DNA from: Hsuehochloa calcarea | Taxonomy: Eukaryota > Streptophyta > Magnoliopsida > Poales > Poaceae | DNA: 64,000 nucleotides | Reading direction: 5' to 3' | Assembly: GCA_036346395.1 (NCBI GenBank) | Contig: CM070601.1 | Coordinates: 10,041,763-10,105,762, forward strand | In this document: positions 57,362-64,000 of the stretch, piece after piece | How the letters are laid out: the number at the start of each line of letters is the position of its first letter | Position numbering within the stretch: position 1 is the first letter of the stretch | Translations under genes and position numbers: made by a program | Notes under the pieces: generated by a model | The model's database searches: none | Told to the model about the DNA's origin: nothing | The model's input: the letters and a program-made list of their open reading frames with translations, nothing else

Positions 57362-60300
57362 TCAGAATTGTTCGAAGTCTTCCCAAGACGCACTTGCATC
57401 AGGCGCATTCTCCCATCGAACAAGAAGCTGTAGATGATCGTGAGCCCGACGAGACTTGATCACCTTAGCCGGTTGTTGGCAAACCCGACCAAGTAGTAAA
57501 GTAAGCAGTGGTGGCGGCACTTGTGGAGATGTGCCAATAAACTGCTTCAACAAACTAACATAAAACACATCATGAATCTTAGCACAAGCTGACAATTGCA
57601 AACGATATGCTACTAACCCAATTTTCTGAAGAATTTGATAAGGTGAGGCCACAGAATAAGTTGTGTATGGATGAACCAATAGAAGAAAATGAGCAAATTT
57701 GGAGAATCGATCCACCACCGTAAGAATCACTGTTTTGCCATGGACACAAGTCCATTGGTATGTCCGCCCAAACAGTAGAGGGTACTGCTAAAGGTTGAAG
57801 CAATCCAGCCGAATGCAATTGCTCCCCTTTATTACATTGACAAATAGCACAAGAGCGAATACAATCATAGATGACTGTACGAGTATTCAGAACATGAAAG
57901 TCATTGCGAAGACGATGAAGTGTTTTTTGAATACCTTCATAGCGTGTACCGTGAACGAGTTGAAGGATGGAAGGTAACAATGTTGCCGTGGCAGGAACGT
58001 ACACACGTGCATTATGCGTGACGAGGTCGTCCGTAATGGTCCACGAGTACCTCTCGTAATGGCGAACGTATGGGCGCGGTCGTGTCTCCTTGGAGGCTCT
58101 ATCGCAATTCATCAAATAACGAAAATTGTGGTACTGAGATGGCCATTGCTGCTAGCGGAAGCTCTGTGTCGCGTCGAGACAAGGAGTCAGCAATAACATT
58201 TGTACGGCGACATATCGTGTGCACATACACTATTTGTGGATATATGCACATAAGACTGAGCGTCCATCCAACGATCCACCGACCACCTCCTATTACGCCA
58301 CATTTGCTAAAACCTCCTCTGAAATTTGACTAGAAGGGGTTTTCGCAAATGTGGCATAATGAGGTGCGGACCCGTGGATCTGCGATGGCTCTGTCTCATG
58401 TGCATATGTCCAAAAATGATGTATGTGCACAGTATACTCATTATTCGCGGTTTGTACTCAACGAAAAATCATATCCGGTAGTTCTTGACCTCGATGTTGC
58501 GGAATAGTCGACGTCGTTGATTCAGAAGAACTTTAAAATGTAATGGTCAGCGCACGACTTTTGCCCCATAAGTGCGCAATGACGAAGCTTGTACGAGACC
58601 AATTAATTCCGTCATAAGCGCAAGAGATGCATGTCGCGTTGCAATAGGCTCAAATAACAATAGCACTGTACCTTGATGGGGACGCCTAAAACCATATCGA
58701 TGCATCACACAACGAAAATCAACCTGAAATTTGGCGTAAGATGGGCGCTTGTGTCAATGCCGATTTGAGACAAAGAAAGGCGTCTTGCGGTCTAAGGTCA
58801 ATGAAAAGCCTCGACTTGAGTAAGCTTGTCAAAGGTGCGCAATAGTGCCAAAGTCACGTATGAATTTTCAATAATAGCTCGCCAAACCAAGAAAACCCAT
58901 GATGACTTGACTGATGTAGGCGAGGCCAAGTGGATACTACGGTGATTTTAGTTTGATCGACTACCACACTATCGGCCGAAATGACGTGGCCCAAATAAGC
59001 CATTGTGGTAGCACCGAAAGAGCATTTGGAGCTCTTCAAAAAGCCGGTGTTCGTGGCCGAAAACCATGCGGAGATGACGCAGGTGAGTCGACCAAGTCGG
59101 ACTGTAAATGAGGATGTAGTCGAAGAAATAACGGTGAAGGAAATCCTGGAGCATTGTATTCATCAAGGCTTGGAATGTCATGGGCGTTAGTCGACCGAAC
59201 GACATGACAAAGAATTCAAAAAGACCCTAATAAGTGTGAAAGGCGGTTTTAGCAACATCGGCCGAATGCATCATTACTTGGTGATATCCAGAACGCAAGT
59301 CCAACTTAGTAAAGAATTTGGTGCCACGTAGCTCATCAAGTAACTCATCCACGACCGGGATAGAAAACTTATCTTTGACAGTGCGGTCGTTGAGAGCGAT
59401 AGTCTACACAAAACTGCCAAGAGCCATCCCGTTTCTTGACCAACAGGACGGGGTGAGGAAAACGGTGAACTTCGGCGGATGGTCCCCTGTTGAAGCATCT
59501 CGGCACATTGACATTCCAACTCATCTTTTGCAACGGGCATAACGATATGGTCTCACTCGATGGCATCCGTACTTTTTGAGGTGAATGCGATGGAAGATCT
59601 CTCACCGGTGGAAGACCATGCGGTTCATCAAAGAGATCACTAAACTCATCAAGAAGATCCTCCAGCAAATCGTTTACCGTACATGCAAGTGCATGGCCAA
59701 AGCGTGGCCGCATGGGCAGGCTGGTCCATGTGATTCTTCGTCCCTGACGATCAAAAACATGGTCATGTTAGAAAAATCACATATGATGGGGGAGTTCGAG
59801 CCATTGTACCCTAAAATCACATCGAATCTCAAGTGGCATGGCGATTAATCGAGTGCAAACTCCCTCTGTCAAACGGATGGTCATGGCGCAAGACAAACCC
59901 AAGCTAGTGACACGAGCCTTGCCACCGTGATGTTCAATCCGACGTGCCGCATGCGACGTTCGGTAGCGAGCCATGGCATCATTGGCGATGAAGTATGTGG
60001 AACCCGAGTAGAAGCAACCACGAAAATCTGTTCGATCTCGACACGAAGTCGCATAGTGTGTCGAAGCGTGGTTGAATGCCGGATCCGCCAAAGAAATCTC
60101 GATCGCTGAGGTTGGTTCGCGTGCTCTCGTCATTCGACTACACCTCGATGATGAAGAGGCGTTGCACCGATGGGCGACCACGAACTTTTCATCACGCGAT
60201 AGCACAAGCCCGGGCACGCGTCGTCCAACTCCGCGGAGATAAGAGTCGTCGTGGTATGTTGGCTCGAACAATGCGCCGCCTCAGGGTGAGCGAATCGGGC

Positions 60301-61235
60301 GCCGAGGCGTGTCTTTGGGAGCCACGATCGGCTGCCGTAGGTGGAGAAGCTATTGAAGGTGAAGAGGTATGCTCGAGCAAAACTCATGGATGATTCCAAT
60401 GACGTGGTGCTTGCAATTCAACGTCAGTTTGCAATGGTTGTCCTAACCCGATGATAAACAACTGGATTTGTTGGTGTTCCATCAATGGGTCGGCGCGACA
60501 CAAGAGAGATAGGAATTGGTCGGAAAAGTTGCGAACGAAGCCTTACTTGCGGAGAGCAGTGAGTTCTCCCAGGGAGTTGCTACGCAAGGGAGGCCCGAAG
60601 AGCGTGTTAACCAACTCGACAAAGTGGCACCATGCGGTTTCGGCGCTCAGCGGTGGTACCGGCCCGAGCCGAGCCTACATATGGAATGTTGTTAACCATA
60701 CTTTATCCTCCTCCAGAGTGGTGTTCTTCGCTCCAGAGTGTGCTGGCCGCTAAAAAATTGATCGCGACGGTTGAGCCATGGTAACGGGTCCTCCTGACCA
60801 TCAAATATGGGAAATTTCAGTTTGTGATATCGCGGCACACTATTGCAGCCGGGATAATGACCTTCGGGCGGTGGTTGATGAACAACGGGTGCATCCCTGT
60901 CAACAGAGCGTCGATCCCCCGCCGAGGCAGCCTGCGATCCAATCGGGTGACAACGAGGGCTCGGTAGCAATCCATCGTTTGCACGAAGACACACGTCCGT
61001 GATGGAGTCGTGGTCGGATTCGTCGGGCGGCATGGTGCGCCGCGCTCCAAGCGTGTAATCGATAGGTGATGAGCACGTTGTTGCAGGTCGATGTCTCGGA
61101 TTGTGCCAGCAAGGCTGTCAATCTTATTGTGGAGTTGGAGCCAGTTTGTCTCCATCTGCTGGATTAGTCCATCAAGCTTCCTGCCAATCAGGTCGGCGTT
61201 GTCGCTCTCGGACATAATGGATGGCACAGCGTGTT
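57362..61235 (-). pseudogene. Ty3/Gypsy gag-pol remnant with chromodomain
   Basis: On the minus strand: gag pieces (LIQQMETNWLQLHNKIDSLA near 61150; FPIFDGQEDPLPWLNR near 60810), protease-to-RT linker (LLEDLLDEFSDLFDEPHGLP near 59670), RT (LLVKKRDGSWQFCVDYR near 59460, SFGRLTPMTFQALMN near 59200, FDYILIYSPTW near 59120, LGHVISADSV near 58990), the HHCC zinc region of integrase (RTVIYDCIRSCAICQCNKG near 57870), a scrap of integrase core (VVDRFSKFAHFL near 57720), and a C-terminal chromodomain (LVRWENAPDASASWEDFEQF near 57400). The catalytic YVDD of RT reads FDYI, and most of the integrase core is deleted at about 57647. Stops and shifts are frequent. Chromodomains steer insertion toward marked chromatin in this group. 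Confidence 0.82.
58219..58430. mobile_element. 212-bp foldback (MITE-like) inside the Gypsy element
   Basis: The left arm GTGCACATAC... and the right arm ...GTATGTGCAC are imperfect reverse complements over nearly the whole length, about 98 bp each. Shared blocks include ATATGCACAT and GCCACATTTGC. The loop is short (about 58318-58335). It interrupts the RNase H region. I could not define a target duplication. Confidence 0.7.
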
Positions 61236-61248
61236 CTTCTGACACCAA
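61236..61248 (-). promoter_or_regulatory. primer-binding site of the Gypsy element
   Basis: TTGGTGTCAGAAG on the minus strand, two bases inside the LTR end, similar to the initiator-Met type TGGTATCAGAGC. Confidence 0.6.
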
Positions 61249-61250
61249 CT

Positions 61251-61701
61251 TGTCAATGTTCCGAGTTGATGAGAAGCTTTTGATCTCAGGTTGTAGCCAT
61301 GAGGGAAGGTTGGACGTCGCCCAAGCCCTCTGTGGCACAACTGAGGAGCCGTGGTGGCACAGCCGTGCGGCCGAGGCGAAGCTGACAAACAGAAATGTCG
61401 AACAGGACGAAGCAAAGAAGAGAGACAGGATTGAGACCTTTTCGATATTCTTTCTTACTTGCAAAACAAAGCCTCTCTAATTAAATAGAGAGCCTAGACT
61501 AAGAGTTGTATACGAAATACATAAAGTAACTAATATGTATTGCCTAATGCATGCTACAAAACTGAAACGGAAAGCTACTGCATTATCTGTTGCTCATCCG
61601 ACACACTTGGAAACTCTGCCGACGGAATTGACTCGGACCGAGCAGATGCGCCAGCCGACCGCTGTTGCTTGCGTTGCCTATATGTGATGCCCCACATGAC
61701 A
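61251..61701 (-). repeat. 5' LTR of the Ty3/Gypsy element (451 bp)
   Basis: On the minus strand it runs from TGTCATGTGGGGCATCAC at 61701 to AACATTGACA at 61251. It pairs with 56826-57253. Short LTRs of this size with a chromodomain pol fit a Reina-like chromovirus, though the clade is inference. Confidence 0.8.
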
Positions 61702-62138
61702 TAAATACTTGTCAGAGAGAAACTTGGCTTCCACAAACTACAAAATACATACAGAATCGCAAGCTTCCCCTGGTGATAGGCAACAAATAAGGCAAGCCAA
61801 TGCCCAAGCATGACCCAGATACAGTAGCCAAGACACAAACAATGATGCGCACAAAACACCACGGGAACTATTACAGTATTACGTAAACATGTCAAATTTC
61901 CAAATTGGGATTTGATCGAGCATGGATGAAACCGTTGCTCAATGAAGGGAAAAAATTTACAGCTCCTCCACACTCACAGAGCACCATTAAGCATCCACCT
62001 GCACTTTGAATCTTGTGGGCAGGGGCGGATTTACCGGCCCTCCGGCCGGTAGTTGTCGGCCTCGACGACGCGCCATGGTAGCACCAGTGAAGTTCCACAG
62101 CGACCATGACCGAAAAATATGGTCCTACCTATTAAGAG
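61702..62138. other. intergenic scrap between two retroelements
   Basis: No gene is supported. The motif CAGGGGCGGATTTACC near 62023 resembles the end of a DNA transposon but has no visible partner. Confidence 0.35.
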
Positions 62139-62248
62139 TGTTGTATATTAACCGATGAGACCTATGAAAAATGTCTATATATACCTTCTCAATTGATGAA
62201 TAAAATGTAGAGTTGTGAATAGCCAAATCCTAGCTTTATGTTTTAACA
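62139..62248 (+). repeat. 5' LTR (end part) of Copia element C
   Basis: The segment ends TTTTAACA immediately before a primer site and contains CTATATATACC, a promoter-like motif. The start is uncertain; TGTTGTATATTAACC at 62139 is one option. Confidence 0.5.
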
Positions 62249-62260
62249 TGGTATCGAGCA
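62249..62260 (+). promoter_or_regulatory. primer-binding site of Copia element C
   Basis: TGGTATCGAGCA, one base-step from the plant initiator-Met primer site TGGTATCAGAGC. Confidence 0.75.
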
Positions 62261-62757
62261 AGGTTCAACCCTACCCCTAGTTCCATAGCTACGCCTTGTT
62301 GTGCTTGTGCTTGCAGGGTCGCGGTCAGCCGCTCGCTCTTCCTTCCTCGATTCATCTTCGCCGCCGAGCCGCTTCGTTCGTCGCTCTCGTCGCCGCTCGT
62401 CCTGCAGCCTCCTCGCCAGATCCGCACTACCTCACTGGATCCGCGCGCTTGGCTCGGATTCGCCTCCCGCGTGGATCTCGCTCGCCGCGAGGCCGCAACC
62501 ACCTCTCTCGCCTCCGTGGATGGTGCCTCTCTTCCTTGCGTGGATGGTACTCTCTCCCTCGCGTGGTGGTGTTGTTGCTCCTCCGCTTCCTTGGACTGGT
62601 GCCTAGGTATCACTTGGACTCGATGCAACTTGGACTCCTCCGTTGGTCGATCTCTCGCTTGAGTTTCGTTTCATTGCTTGGTGCTATTGCTATTGTCTTG
62701 TTACTATTAATACTCCTTGGTGTTGGATGTTGTTATTGTTGATTGTGGTCCGTCAAC

Positions 62758-64000
62758 ATGGCAAAGTCTGGCTTGATGTTTGGAAGCAGTTCATCTCTCG
62801 TGTTCACAGACATCTAGCTTGATGGTTTGAACTACCGAGCATGGGTTTTCTCAATCAAAACTACTCTTAGAGGTTATGGTTTGGCCTCTCACTTGACTGA
62901 CGATCCTCCTGATCCAAAGATGGTTGATACTGAGGCGACAGTAAAGGCTTAGCTGAAAGAGGATGATCGTGTTATGACTGGTCTTGTTCTAAGTGTTGAT
63001 GTCTATCCGAGGATGAGTCTTGAGTATCATACTTCAGCCAAGTATACGTGGACATACTTTGAGAAGAGATATGTTCAGTTCAGTGGTGTTCTTCGCTTCA
63101 CATTGCTCAAGAACCTCCATAATATTCAGCGGACGTCGGCTTGAGGAGTATTCGGCTTTCACTCGTATCACGGCCCTCTAGAGCCCATAACACGAAAGGT
63201 GATGCTTGCCTCCATGTGTTGCCAAGGATGAGTATGCTCAACAGAAACTCATGTATCAGTTTGTGATGGGACTTCGATCAGAGTTTGAGCATGTTCGAAC
63301 TCGGTTACTCAACTATCCCACTCCACCGACTTTGACTGAGGTACTCTCTAGTCTGATTGCAGAGGAGACTCGTCTTCATTAGCTTATACCTATCTCAGGA
63401 TCATCACCACATTCGTCCTGGGTCTTTCACAATGTCCGGATCTATCGGGCGACACCTCAGAGTGCCGATATGTTCTCATTGCAAGATGACTAGTCATCTT
63501 GTTGACAAGTGCATCAAGTTACATCCATATCGACTTGTTGCTTATCGTGCTAAATGACCATATGATCGCCGTCAGAGCACCTCTGGAGTAGTCATTCCGC
63601 CACACCCACACCTCTCGCCACTTCGGATTTCCGCAATGACCTCGTTGCATCTTCTACTACTAACACTACTCATCCTTTGGTTCCGGACTCGTGTTTTTCA
63701 TGTCACATCGATGCTCTCAACTTGTTGCTTGTAGGCCCGTGGATCGAGCTTATGTTCACATCACCGATGGTACACCTTGCTCTATCACCCATCGGGCACT
63801 CTCTCACATCCCGTTTTCGGCCTGATGTGTCTTTTGTTCCTCAACTATCTATGAACCTTCTTCTTAGTCAATTTTGATATGAATGTTTATTAGATTTGAT
63901 GATTCCTCTTGTTTCATTCGGATCGTCGAGCAAAAGAGTGATTGGTTGTGACCATCACCGAGAGGCTCTCATAGTCTCTATGTCTTGGACACCTTACATC
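62758..64000 (+). pseudogene. Copia element C gag and protease start (runs off the window)
   Basis: From ATG 62758 the frame gives a UBN2-type gag (LDGLNYRAWVFSIKTTLRGY) with stops near 62815 and 62950 and a break after 63140. A CCHC-like knuckle reads CSHCKMTSHLVDKC (about 63474-63515). Further on come VSFVPQLSMNLL near 63827, from the protease-to-integrase stretch, and a decayed pre-integrase region. The GC-rich leader 62290-62740 is untranslated. The element is dead and continues past the right edge. Confidence 0.75.

Larger units (their letters stand above)
56821..61706. repeat. imperfect target duplication of the Gypsy element
   Basis: taaac (56821-56825) and taaat (61702-61706) flank the two LTRs, four of five bases alike. 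Confidence 0.6.

Noticed and set aside
62296..62742. A 148-codon frame after the Copia C primer site
   Set aside because: It is in the untranslated leader; the gag frame with the UBN2-type core starts at 62758.

Overview
The window is nuclear DNA from a grass (Poaceae). The plant-type, intron-split genes (a WOX homeobox factor, a RabA GTPase, a RING-H2 ligase, an ERF factor and an L18a-like membrane protein), GC-rich first exons and typical grass transposons (Stowaway-type MITE ends, CACTA-type ends with CACAGACGGTT hairpins, hAT elements, Copia and Gypsy LTR elements) all point there. I cannot name the species. No operons, CRISPR arrays or phage-like features are present, and I recognised no rRNA or tRNA gene.

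Layout: (1) 346-1619, minus: the first three exons of a 60S ribosomal protein L18a-like membrane protein, running off the left edge. (2) 4604-5401, plus: an intronless AP2/ERF transcription factor. (3) About 6.9-18.6 kb: a nest of mobile elements. A CACTA-like element carries a dead F-box gene copy; a Copia retrotransposon has split that gene; and a solo LTR of the same Copia family has split the gag gene of that Copia. (4) 19.4-23.5 kb: a Stowaway-like MITE split by a large LTR-like insertion, itself carrying a hAT element with a perfect 8-bp target duplication. (5) 24.3-27.5 kb, minus: a WOX9/STIMPY-type homeobox gene with an apparent frameshift in its third exon. (6) 27.5-37.3 kb: repeats, microsatellites and a Copia remnant. 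(7) 37.8-38.95 kb, plus: a two-exon RABA1 GTPase. (8) 40.0-48.5 kb, minus: a RING-H2 E3 ligase with six coding exons and a long leader intron holding a solo LTR. (9) 49.6-52.5 kb: a decayed Copia. (10) 52.5-56.8 kb: a block with odd, error-like base structure. (11) 56.8-61.7 kb, minus: a decayed chromodomain-type Ty3/Gypsy element interrupted by a 212-bp foldback. (12) 62.1 kb to the right edge: the start of a third Copia element.

The host genes are unrelated single-copy genes that do not form a pathway: WOX and ERF act on transcription, RABA1 on membrane traffic and the RING protein on ubiquitination. Most of the remainder is transposon history, and there the insertion order can be read from target duplications and restored reading frames. 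I found no convincing new biochemical system. The best signals are the nested F-box/CACTA/Copia structure, the possible WOX frameshift, the 212-bp foldback and the anomalous 52.5-56.8 kb block.
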